Shown: positions 57,753 through 64,000 of the stretch, one piece after another
Layout of the letters: each line of letters begins with the position of its first letter
Numbering within the stretch: the stretch's first letter is position 1
NCBI RefSeq assembly: GCF_002007205.1
Contig: NZ_LAZS01000005.1
Span: 186,001 to 250,000, forward strand
Reading direction: 5' to 3'
DNA length: 64,000 nt
Source of the DNA: Ensifer adhaerens
GTDB taxonomy: Bacteria; Pseudomonadota; Alphaproteobacteria; Rhizobiales; Rhizobiaceae
The notes under the pieces: model-generated
Seen by the model: only the letters and a program-made list of their open reading frames with translations
What the model was told of the DNA's origin: nothing
Databases searched by the model: none
Made by a program: the position numbers and the translations under genes

Positions 57753-59087
57753 ATGCGCTACCATATGAAGGAGACGGCCGCTCGCATCCTTGGGGACGAG
57801 AACGGCAACTTTACCGTCCTGACCGCGCTGATGGCGGTGCCGCTGCTGGGCGCCGCTTCGATCGCCATCAACCTGGCGCGTATGAACCTGGAGGCCGCCA
57901 AGATGCAGGCGGCGCTCGATGCCGCTGCCTTTTCCGCGGTCAAATCCTACGGCGAGGGTGAGACCGAAGCCGGCGCCAAGGATCTGGCCAACACCGTCTT
58001 CCTTGCGAATTTCGGTCAGCCGGAGAGCGTCGATCAGATCGACCCGGAGAGCGGCGCATCGGTGGCGGCCGCGCCGATCCACATCGCCTTTGGCGAAGCC
58101 GGCGTCGAGACCACGGCGACCGCGGCCTACGCGCTGACATACAATCCGCTCTTCTTCGGGCTGCAGCCCTATACGATCGATCGGGAAAGCGTCGCCGCGC
58201 GCATGCCCGGGCGGGAGGCCTGCATCCTCGCCCTGCATCCCACGGCCAGCCGTGCCTTCGAGGTCAGCGGTGCGGCGAGTGTCGACACATCAGGCTGCAC
58301 GATCACATCCAATTCGACCGACGCGCAATCGATCTATCTCAGCGGCTCGGCCACGCTCAAGGCAGAGTGTCTCTATGCCGCCGGCAAGGTGTCGGCGACG
58401 CTCGCCAATCTCCAGCTTGCCTGCGGCAGGGCTGTGGAGGAGGTGGCGCCGATTGCCGACCCATTCCGGTTCAAGAAGATGCCGACCACGGCAGGCTGGG
58501 TGAGCCTTGCCGGATGCGGACAGAATTTCGTCGGCGGCGGTGGCGGCAACGGCGATTGCAACGGCACCGGCAAGACGCCGAGCAACGCGCCCGACAACTA
58601 CCGTGTCGAGCTGAAGCCCGGCACCTATGGCGCCCTCGAAATCAAGGGCAAGGTACTTTTGAGGCCCGGCAGCTATATCATCGACGGCGGTAATCTGAAG
58701 TTCACCAGCCAGTCGGTGGTAACGGCGGAAGGGGTCACCTTCTTCCTCATGAACGGCGCCCAGCTCGACATTCACGGTGGGGCGACCTTTCACGTCAGCG
58801 CGCCGACAACAGGCGACTGGGCGGGCTTCTCGATCGTCGCCGGCCGCAACAACACGGCGACGGCCACCATCAACGGCAACAGCGTTTCGTCTCTTACCGG
58901 CATCATCTACATGCCGGCGTCACGCGAGATCCAGTATGCCGGCAACGGATCGACCGGCGGCGAGTGCGTGCGGATCGTCGCCCAGGAGATCACCATGATC
59001 GGTAACAGCAGCTTCAAGCTGGATTGCAAGGCGGTGCTGGCCAACACCACCATCAACAATCCCGGCGCAATCCGTCTGGTTCGATAA
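57753..59087 (+). CDS. Orphan TadE/TadG-like pilus-assembly protein with a beta-rich C-terminus
   Basis: A 444-residue exported protein. The N-terminus NGNFTVLTALMAVPLLGAAS is the TadE/TadG-type membrane helix with the Gly/Asn-Phe-Thr lead, and AKMQAALDAAAFSAVKSYGEG follows as in TadG-related proteins. After residue ~150 the chain contains Cys-rich loops and long strands such as VLLRPGSYIIDGGNLKFTSQ and GVTFFLMNGAQLDIHGGATF that look like a right-handed beta-helix. Tad relatives normally sit in a tad cluster; none is within the window. ATG 57753 or the Met four codons later could be the start. Confidence 0.82.
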   Translation: MRYHMKETAARILGDENGNFTVLTALMAVPLLGAASIAINLARMNLEAAKMQAALDAAAFSAVKSYGEGETEAGAKDLANTVFLANFGQPESVDQIDPESGASVAAAPIHIAFGEAGVETTATAAYALTYNPLFFGLQPYTIDRESVAARMPGREACILALHPTASRAFEVSGAASVDTSGCTITSNSTDAQSIYLSGSATLKAECLYAAGKVSATLANLQLACGRAVEEVAPIADPFRFKKMPTTAGWVSLAGCGQNFVGGGGGNGDCNGTGKTPSNAPDNYRVELKPGTYGALEIKGKVLLRPGSYIIDGGNLKFTSQSVVTAEGVTFFLMNGAQLDIHGGATFHVSAPTTGDWAGFSIVAGRNNTATATINGNSVSSLTGIIYMPASREIQYAGNGSTGGECVRIVAQEITMIGNSSFKLDCKAVLANTTINNPGAIRLVR

Positions 59088-59157
59088 GCAAGTGTCTTGC
59101 CATCAGGAGGGTCGGCGGCGGCGCGATGGCCGGCTTGCCCAATTCTGCGGCTTGCCT

Positions 59158-59946
59158 TCAGAAGCGGATGGAAAGACCGAGGATCGGGCCCTGCTGCACC
59201 ACGTCGAAGATGAAGCCGTCATTGTCGTAGTCGACGCCAAGGGCACGATAGCCGGCAATCGCCGAGATCGCGTCGTTGAAACGGTAGCCGAGGCCAAGGC
59301 CGACGTCCCAGTCGATGTCGGCGCCGCCGCCGCCGACGAGGCCCCAGCCGGTCAGGTAGATTTCCGGCGTGAAGAAGTAGTTGCCGCGCACACCCACCAT
59401 GCCATCGACCCAGGTCTTGCTGTCATCGCGGCTGACACCGTCGAGCGGGCCGCCCTGAAAGGATATGGTGGTATCGACCGACCAGATCTTGGCGCCGGCG
59501 ACGACATCGAGATGCGATTGCTGGTCCTCGAACACCGTGTAGCCGACGCCGATGAGGCCAGCGAAGGTCTCGGATTCGATGTCGACCGTATCGGTGAAGA
59601 TGCCACGCGCCTCTCCATCGCCGGAGAGCTTCGTGTAGATGAGGTCGCCAAAGATGCTGAAGCGGTCCTTTCGCGCCTCCAGGGTTGCCATGGCGGCGAA
59701 GTCGAGGTTGCTCCAGATGTCGCTGAAGCTGGAGTCGATGTGGACGGTCGGAAGCCCGAGCTGCGCGGTGTCTCCGGACAGACCCGCCATCCAGAAATAG
59801 GGCGCGAAGGAAAATTGCCAGCCGCTCTCGGTTTCTTCTACGGGCGCCGCGGGGGCCATCAGCGGCGTGATATCGGCCGCATGAACAGGCAGCAAGGGAA
59901 CCAGGCTCAGGCAGGCCGCAAGGCCCAGTCGCGTAGAGATACTCAT
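59158..59946 (-). CDS. Outer-membrane beta-barrel protein
   Basis: A 262-residue protein with a signal peptide (LGLAACLSLVPLLPVHAA) and a mature chain of alternating strands: WQFSFAPYFWMAGLSGD, FSIFGDLIYTKLSG, GLIGVGYTVFED, VRGNYFFTPEIYLTGWG and a final IIGLSIRF-type strand ending in Phe (GPILGLSIRF), the outer-membrane signature. About ten strands can be counted. GGAGG precedes the ATG at 59946. Function is unknown; it resembles rhizobial porin-like or adhesin-size OMPs. Confidence 0.88.
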   Translation of the reverse strand: MSISTRLGLAACLSLVPLLPVHAADITPLMAPAAPVEETESGWQFSFAPYFWMAGLSGDTAQLGLPTVHIDSSFSDIWSNLDFAAMATLEARKDRFSIFGDLIYTKLSGDGEARGIFTDTVDIESETFAGLIGVGYTVFEDQQSHLDVVAGAKIWSVDTTISFQGGPLDGVSRDDSKTWVDGMVGVRGNYFFTPEIYLTGWGLVGGGGADIDWDVGLGLGYRFNDAISAIAGYRALGVDYDNDGFIFDVVQQGPILGLSIRF

Positions 59947-60206
59947 TAACGCCTCCCGCTTGTGCAGGTCCCAGGAACGCGATGCGCGCGTTTCCGTTCG
60001 GTCCTGCTTACTCTCAGAGCTGTGCGTGTGGACGGCAGAAGCCGTCGCCTCCAACACAGATCTTTATATAAGGAATGTCGAAAACAACCGATTTCGACGG
60101 TTAGCGGGATCCGCGGCAGCCGAAACGGCTGCTGCTGTTGCACGCGCCACACAGTCACGCGTTCTTTAGGCTGCATCTGGCCGCGATCGCAGGTGCCGCG
60201 GCGGGA

Positions 60207-60443
60207 TCAGCGCGGCTCGGAAGCGGGGGCAGATATCTTCGATTTGAGCCATTCGAGCACGTGGACGCGCAGCGCCGAGGAGAGGTTGCTGTCGGGCGTG
60301 CGCCGGTCGTCGATCTCGGCGATAAGCTGCGCGAGAGGCATCGCCCGCGCCTCGGCGATCGCCTTCAGCTCCTGCCAGAAGGCGTCTTCGAGCGAGAAGC
60401 TGGTGCGGTGGCCGTGGAGCGTCGCGGAGTGCTTACGGATCAT
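60207..60443 (-). CDS. Ribbon-helix-helix protein (RHH_4)
   Basis: A 78-residue small protein with the RHH_4 pattern GHRTSFSLEDAFWQELKAIAE and LAQLIAEIDDRRT, known from rhizobial DNA-binding proteins of unknown target. The C-terminus ends ALRVHVLEWLKSKI. It is the last of three genes (sspB, DUF4169, RHH_4) on the minus strand; 89 bases separate it from DUF4169, so shared transcription is possible. Confidence 0.85.
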   Translation of the reverse strand: MIRKHSATLHGHRTSFSLEDAFWQELKAIAEARAMPLAQLIAEIDDRRTPDSNLSSALRVHVLEWLKSKISAPASEPR

Positions 60444-60532
60444 CGCCCGGCCTTACAGAATGATTCAAGCAATTGGCGTTTCGATTCCGGAAGCTGCCGC
60501 AAGTCCTTGCTCCGGAATCGCTTTTGGCCGGC

Positions 60533-60745
60533 TCAGTCGTTGCCGGCGTCGCCTTCGTCTGCGGCAGGGCGCTCGATGCGCCCCTGGTCGAGGCGGCCTT
60601 CCGCCTTGTCGTTCAGCGCTTTCGTCAGGGACTTCTCGGCCTTGGTGCGGCCGAAGGAAATGCGGTTCTGCTCGGCCTGCTTATCCTTTTCCGTGCGCTC
60701 GCGGCGCTTGCGGAACTGGCGCAGATTGACGACGTCGCCGGTCAT
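60533..60745 (-). CDS. DUF4169 protein
   Basis: A 70-residue very basic/acidic protein without hydrophobic segments. The N-terminal VVNLRQFRKRRERTEKDKQA and RISFGRTKAEKSL are characteristic of DUF4169, found next to sspB in alphaproteobacteria. Function unknown. It follows sspB by 18 bases, so it is co-transcribed with it. Confidence 0.85.
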   Translation of the reverse strand: MTGDVVNLRQFRKRRERTEKDKQAEQNRISFGRTKAEKSLTKALNDKAEGRLDQGRIERPAADEGDAGND

Positions 60746-60763
60746 CAGCCGAAGCTCCTCGGA

Positions 60764-61276
60764 TCAGTTCTTCTTGCGGAAGGAATCGAGCGAGACGACG
60801 GAGCCGCCGCCATTCTTCGGCTCGGCGGGCTTGTCGTCCTTGGCCGAGGTCTCGGCATTTTCTTCCGGAACGGGATAGGCGGTGATCTCCGCCGATTCCT
60901 GTTCTTCCTCCTCGCCGGCCGCCACGTCGAACTCCAGTTCGAAATTGACCGACGGGTCGTAGAAGCCGCGAATGGCGTTGAACGGAATCACCAGGCGCTC
61001 GGGCGTGTCGGAGAAGGAGAGGCCGATTTCGAAGCCGATTTCGGTGACCTTCAGTTCCCAGAACTGGTGCTGGACGACGATCGTCATCTGTTCGGGATAC
61101 TTCGCCTTCAGGTGCTGCGAAATGCGCACGCCGGGCGCGCCGGTCAGAAAGGTGATGAAGAAATGGTGCTCGCCCGGCAGGTGACCCGTCGTTGCGACTT
61201 CCGTCAGAACCTTGCGGATGACGCTGCGTAGCGCGTCCTGTGCCAGAATGTCGTAGCGGATATGGTCCTGGCCCAT
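60764..61276 (-). CDS. sspB: SspB-type ClpXP adaptor
   Basis: A 170-residue adaptor that binds the SsrA (tmRNA) tag and delivers tagged proteins to ClpXP. The tag-binding half reads RYDILAQDALRSVIRKVL, HHFFITFLTGAPGVRISQHL, then FWELKVTEIGFEIGLSFSD and LVIPFNAIRGFYDPSVNFEL (20). A charged flexible linker leads to the ClpX-binding end VVSLDSFRKK. The start is MGQDHIRYD at 61276; the frame extends 24 codons upstream. It lies just downstream of the tmRNA gene and reads in the same direction. Confidence 0.93.
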   Translation of the reverse strand: MGQDHIRYDILAQDALRSVIRKVLTEVATTGHLPGEHHFFITFLTGAPGVRISQHLKAKYPEQMTIVVQHQFWELKVTEIGFEIGLSFSDTPERLVIPFNAIRGFYDPSVNFELEFDVAAGEEEEQESAEITAYPVPEENAETSAKDDKPAEPKNGGGSVVSLDSFRKKN

Positions 61277-61404
61277 GAGCGTCCCGTCTTTCCTCGAACT
61301 CAATCTACTGTCTGCTGCCGGCACGACGTCTTGCCGTCGGCTTTTCATTGCCCGTCTGAAGCAGACGAGTCAATTATTCAAGCATCTATAGACCATTTCG
61401 AAGC

Positions 61405-61735
61405 GGGGGAGAAGGTGAAGGCTTCTGTTGCCAGGTGCCTTCGGACCCCGCCTTACGGTGCTACCCGGAAGGACTTGATTTGAAGTGTCGCACCGCGATT
61501 AAGCAGCGAGACGTGCTTCAGCATAGTTGTCGTTTGCAACTATAAGTTTAGCCCGATAACGGTGGTACAATGCCGAGCAAAAAGTCGATCTTTACGCCCT
61601 TGTCGATCCTATTTCGCCCCCATCAAAAGCCGATCTGAGCAGATCGGTTTTTGGTGGAGGCGCCGGGTACCGCCCCCGGGTCCAATGGGTTTATTTCATC
61701 GCCCGTTTATTGCCATAGCCGCCCGAAGACGGCAG
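61405..61735 (-). ncRNA. ssrA: tmRNA (permuted, two-piece, alphaproteobacterial)
   Basis: The minus strand encodes a circularly permuted tmRNA. The acceptor piece comes first and ends in CGCCTCCACCA, with CCA at 61654-61652; a T arm (CCGGG / CCCGG) precedes it. An intervening hairpin CCGATCT / AGATCGG (61630-61647) with a T run is removed. The coding piece begins near 61621 with GGGGGCG, which pairs with CGCCTCC as a 7-bp acceptor stem. Downstream the tag frame reads ANDNYAEARLAA then TAA. A -10-like TATATG lies at 61745-61740, fitting a start near 61733. Ends are estimated from known rhizobial piece sizes. Confidence 0.93.
61499..61537 (-). other. tmRNA tag-peptide reading frame
   Basis: The minus strand reads GCA AAC GAC AAC TAT GCT with the following codons giving ANDNYAEARLAA and TAA at 61501-61499. 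This is the degradation tag used in rhizobia; SspB, encoded immediately downstream, recognises such tags. Confidence 0.95.
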
Positions 61736-61918
61736 GTTTCATATAGGTCTTTCCGGGCCTCAAGAAAAGGGGGATGTGTCGGATATATGACTTTCTCCCG
61801 GGCTGCCCGGCGCCGAACTGCCTTGACTTGCCCGGCATCCATGAAAAACTCCCGCTGCTGCCACGCGGCCGGCATTCTCCGGCCGCAGTTTCGAAAAGCA
61901 AAGCAAGCTGGAGGCCTC

Positions 61919-62227
61919 ATGACGGACTACCTCGCAGACGTGCAGAAATACGACAGCGGCGCCGACGAAGCGATCGTGAACAAGATCGTGCGCCACCTCG
62001 GCATTGCGCTACGCAACAAGGATTCCTCGCTCGTTTCGGCGTCGGATCCGAAGGAGCTCGAGCGGGTCAAGGAAAAATGGTGCGAGAAGAAGCTCGGCAT
62101 CAGCGGCGCGGACGCGGACAAGGCGATCGACGCCACCGTCAAGGCGATGTCGGCCGACCGGTCGAAATCGCGCGTTACCTTCTACTATCTGGTGGCGAAG
62201 AACCTCGGCAAGCTGCAGACCTTGTAA
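61919..62227 (+). CDS. DUF2853 protein
   Basis: A 102-residue soluble helical protein, DUF2853 type (MTDYLADVQKYDSGADEAIV quoted exactly to 20, then SDPKELERVKEKWCEKKLG). Function unknown; an Agrobacterium homologue has a solved fold, but no role is established. GGAGG is 4 bases before ATG 61919, deciding against the longer upstream frame, which crosses the tmRNA gene. Confidence 0.88.
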   Translation: MTDYLADVQKYDSGADEAIVNKIVRHLGIALRNKDSSLVSASDPKELERVKEKWCEKKLGISGADADKAIDATVKAMSADRSKSRVTFYYLVAKNLGKLQTL

Positions 62228-62326
62228 GTTCCCGCCGAATTACCCGGGATAATCCGCCCTTGGTCATTGGTTCGCCGCCGGCTTCGTCCTAAATTCGAGG
62301 AAAGTACGAATCGGCGGCGCCAGACC

Positions 62327-63121
62327 ATGCAGCAATATCTCGACCTTCTCGACCATGTGATGACCAACGGAACCGACCGGGGCGACCGGACGGGTACGGG
62401 CACGCGCTCGGTCTTCGGCCACCAGATGCGCTTCGACCTCTCCGAAGGCTTTCCGGTGCTGACGACCAAGAAGCTGCACCTGCGCTCGATCATCCATGAA
62501 CTGCTCTGGTTCCTGAAGGGCGACACCAATATCCGCTACCTCAAGGAAAACGGCGTCACGATCTGGGACGAATGGGCTGACGAGAACGGCGACCTCGGCC
62601 CGGTCTACGGCTACCAGTGGCGCTCCTGGCCGGCACCCGACGGACGGCACATCGACCAGATCGCCGGCCTCGTCGAGAGCCTGAAGACCAACCCGAATTC
62701 GCGCCGTCACATCGTTTCGGCCTGGAACCCGGCGCTGGTCGACGAGATGGCCCTGCCGCCCTGCCATTGCCTGTTCCAGTTCTACGTCTCCGACGGCAAG
62801 CTCTCCTGCCAGCTTTACCAGCGCTCGGCGGACATTTTCCTCGGCGTACCCTTCAATATCGCCTCCTACGCGCTGCTGACGATGATGGTGGCGCAGGTGA
62901 CGGGATTGAAGCCCGGCGATTTCGTCCACACGCTCGGCGACGCGCATATCTACCACAACCACTTCGAGCAGGCCCGGCTGCAGCTCACCCGCACGCCGAA
63001 GGCGCTGCCGAAGATGGAAATCAATCCTGAGGTGAAGGATCTGTTTTCCTTCAGCTTCGAAGACTTTACGCTCGTCGGCTACGAAGCCGATTCAACCATC
63101 AAGGCGCCGATCGCCGTCTAG
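62327..63121 (+). CDS. thyA: Thymidylate synthase
   Basis: ThyA converts dUMP to dTMP using 5,10-methylene-THF. The 264-residue product has the standard length of the E. coli enzyme. Key blocks are [20 protein letters not shown] with the phosphate-binding Arg, the catalytic Cys in [32 protein letters not shown], and [20 protein letters not shown] 62327 is the family start. In other rhizobia folA usually follows; here a lower-GC block with a HlyC-type gene follows instead. Confidence 0.97.
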   Translation: MQQYLDLLDHVMTNGTDRGDRTGTGTRSVFGHQMRFDLSEGFPVLTTKKLHLRSIIHELLWFLKGDTNIRYLKENGVTIWDEWADENGDLGPVYGYQWRSWPAPDGRHIDQIAGLVESLKTNPNSRRHIVSAWNPALVDEMALPPCHCLFQFYVSDGKLSCQLYQRSADIFLGVPFNIASYALLTMMVAQVTGLKPGDFVHTLGDAHIYHNHFEQARLQLTRTPKALPKMEINPEVKDLFSFSFEDFTLVGYEADSTIKAPIAV

Positions 63122-63242
63122 GTCGATGCCAGAGCAGGCGCCAAATTGGGCGGCGGACCCTTGGCGGCATCGTTGGCGGTGCTGCAGCCAGCGTCGCGCT
63201 CACCGCCACTTGTCGGTCGAGGCGAGCGGTGCGGCGGCTTCT

Positions 63243-63692
63243 TTAACTTCTGCGAACCAAGCCGTTCCGCCACACTTTCACACGTTTGATGCTCCCATCT
63301 TGGTTTCGCTTGATGGAGTGAGCATGCACATGTGGAAAATGGTTGCGCTGAATGTCTCGGATGATGTGCAGCGTTCCTCCGAAGGGCGCCACAATGTCGA
63401 TGAACCACAGGTTCTCGCCAGAGGTCCATCGATCCGGAGGCGGATTTCGTCCGTGACAAAGGAGTGCCTCGTGGCATTCGTTATCCACCAGTGCCCAGGT
63501 TAGGAACGCAAGAGGCTTGCCGTTCTCGTCGAAGTAGATCTTGTATTGCTCGGCAAGCAAAGCTGGGACCAAATTATCCCCGACCTCGGATAAGCTCCAG
63601 TTGCGATAGTCAGACGACATGCCTATCGCCACCATCATACCCAGAACTTCAAACGTGGATACTGGCCGCTCCTCTTGCGGCATGGTCGCCAT
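63243..63692 (-). CDS. HlyC-type toxin-activating acyltransferase homologue, catalytic His replaced
   Basis: A 149-residue protein matching the RTX toxin acyltransferase family (HlyC), cytoplasmic enzymes that move an acyl group from acyl-ACP to toxin lysines. Shared blocks are VLGMMVAIGMSSDYRNWSL, VPALLAEQYKIYFDENGKPL (20), FLTWALVD, and RWTSGENLWFIDIVAPFGG. The catalytic Asp is present (D99). The catalytic His of HlyC (H23 in SPLHRNW) is Tyr here (Y29 in SSDYRNW). It might be inactive, altered, or another position may serve. Base composition is lower in GC than around it, and the neighbour is divergent, both suggesting transfer. Confidence 0.75.
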   Translation of the reverse strand: MATMPQEERPVSTFEVLGMMVAIGMSSDYRNWSLSEVGDNLVPALLAEQYKIYFDENGKPLAFLTWALVDNECHEALLCHGRNPPPDRWTSGENLWFIDIVAPFGGTLHIIRDIQRNHFPHVHAHSIKRNQDGSIKRVKVWRNGLVRRS

Positions 63693-63798
63693 ATGTCCCT
63701 CGCACCTTATCGGTCGTACGTTTCACGCGGCCTGACGGTCTATGCGCGAAGCGCAGTCTTCGTCTCTGTTGCGCACTCGTAAAGCGAGCATTGCATCC

Positions 63799-63804
63799 TT
63801 GACA
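63799..63804 (+). promoter_or_regulatory. TTGACA box between the divergent genes
   Basis: A consensus -35 sequence reading toward the Gly-rich gene; a -10 at the ideal spacing reads CAATAA, so the promoter is only tentative. Confidence 0.35.
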
Positions 63805-63914
63805 TAACACTATAGCGCTTGCAATAAAATGGTTGAGATCGTCAATGCAGGCACCCTCAAAGATTGTGTCGGCGGCATCTCCATAAGGCAACCACGTTCA
63901 TAAGGAGACTTCTT

Positions 63915-64000
63915 ATGGGTAGCAGAGGTGGTGGAAGCGGAAGCAGTTCCTTCGGCAGGGGCGTCGGTAAGGGCGCCGGCGAAGTCGATATTCTCGATAA
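63915..64000 (+). CDS. Gly/Ser-rich protein, N-terminal fragment at the window edge
   Basis: ATG 63915, preceded by AAGGAG at 63902-63907 (7 bases away), opens a frame that runs off the right edge. The visible 28 residues are MGSRGGGSGSSSFGRGVGKG then AGEVDILD. It has no hydrophobic signal so far. Gly/Ser-rich starts occur in several surface or RTX-type proteins, and the divergent HlyC-type gene makes a toxin-like substrate conceivable, but nothing here proves it. It reads away from the acyltransferase gene. Confidence 0.65.
   Translation, partial: MGSRGGGSGSSSFGRGVGKGAGEVDILD

Noticed and set aside
63649-63891. 80-codon minus-strand ORF overlapping the start of the HlyC-type gene
   Set aside because: Overlaps the better-supported acyltransferase in another frame and lacks features.

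Overview
The window looks like chromosomal DNA of an alphaproteobacterium of the Rhizobiales, most probably the Ensifer/Sinorhizobium group. The evidence is the high-GC coding style, the murC-murB-ddl-ftsQ-ftsA-ftsZ-lpxC-bamD-recN-ligA order, a long FtsZ with a Pro/Gln-rich linker, a permuted (two-piece) tmRNA encoding the tag ANDNYAEARLAA, an alpha-type SspB, and several dispersed palindromic repeats of rhizobial type. The genus assignment is inference; no database was searched.

Layout. Positions 1-16.7 kb hold the end of the cell-wall/division cluster (murC end, murB, ddl, ftsQ, ftsA, ftsZ), then lpxC, bamD, recN, an unrecognised membrane protein and ligA. An MHS-type transporter and an aquaporin sit between murB and ddl. 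From 16.7 to 21.4 kb come small accessory enzymes: a CatB-like acetyltransferase, a VOC protein, and a LysR regulator divergent from a cupin and an aldo/keto reductase. From 21.5 to 30.2 kb are panC-panB, azlC-azlD, small secreted proteins, a large aminopeptidase P, a candidate anti-Shine-Dalgarno small RNA, prmA, a Sco copper chaperone and a 52-residue membrane peptide. An inverted pair of ~183-bp repeats brackets prmA-sco.

From 30.5 to 40.4 kb are signalling genes (a chemoreceptor ending in a NWEEF pentapeptide, cheW, a GGEEF diguanylate cyclase, a class III nucleotide cyclase) mixed with a CreA protein, a phosphoribosyltransferase, an isochorismatase-fold hydrolase and a GNAT enzyme. From 40.4 to 53.4 kb come uvrD, an AhpD-like protein, a Tat-exported cyclase-family protein, a two-gene RND pump, a DUF1772 protein, a divergent tetR/tetA pair with two tet-like operators, and a D-lactate dehydrogenase-type flavoprotein.

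From 53.5 to 64 kb are a 1240-residue AsmA protein, an orphan Tad-like protein, an outer-membrane barrel, a small cluster (RHH_4, DUF4169, sspB) lying directly downstream of the tmRNA gene, DUF2853, thyA, and finally a lower-GC segment. That segment carries a HlyC-type acyltransferase homologue whose catalytic His is replaced by Tyr, divergent from a Gly-rich gene that runs off the right edge. This last segment, the 27.2-27.4 kb small-RNA candidate and the leader peptide/palindrome at 33.5 kb are the least ordinary parts of the window.

Linked functions: ribosome rescue (tmRNA) and delivery of tagged proteins to ClpXP (SspB) are adjacent; wall precursor synthesis and the divisome are one cluster; the receptor and CheW form a two-gene unit; the tet regulator and pump share one operator region.
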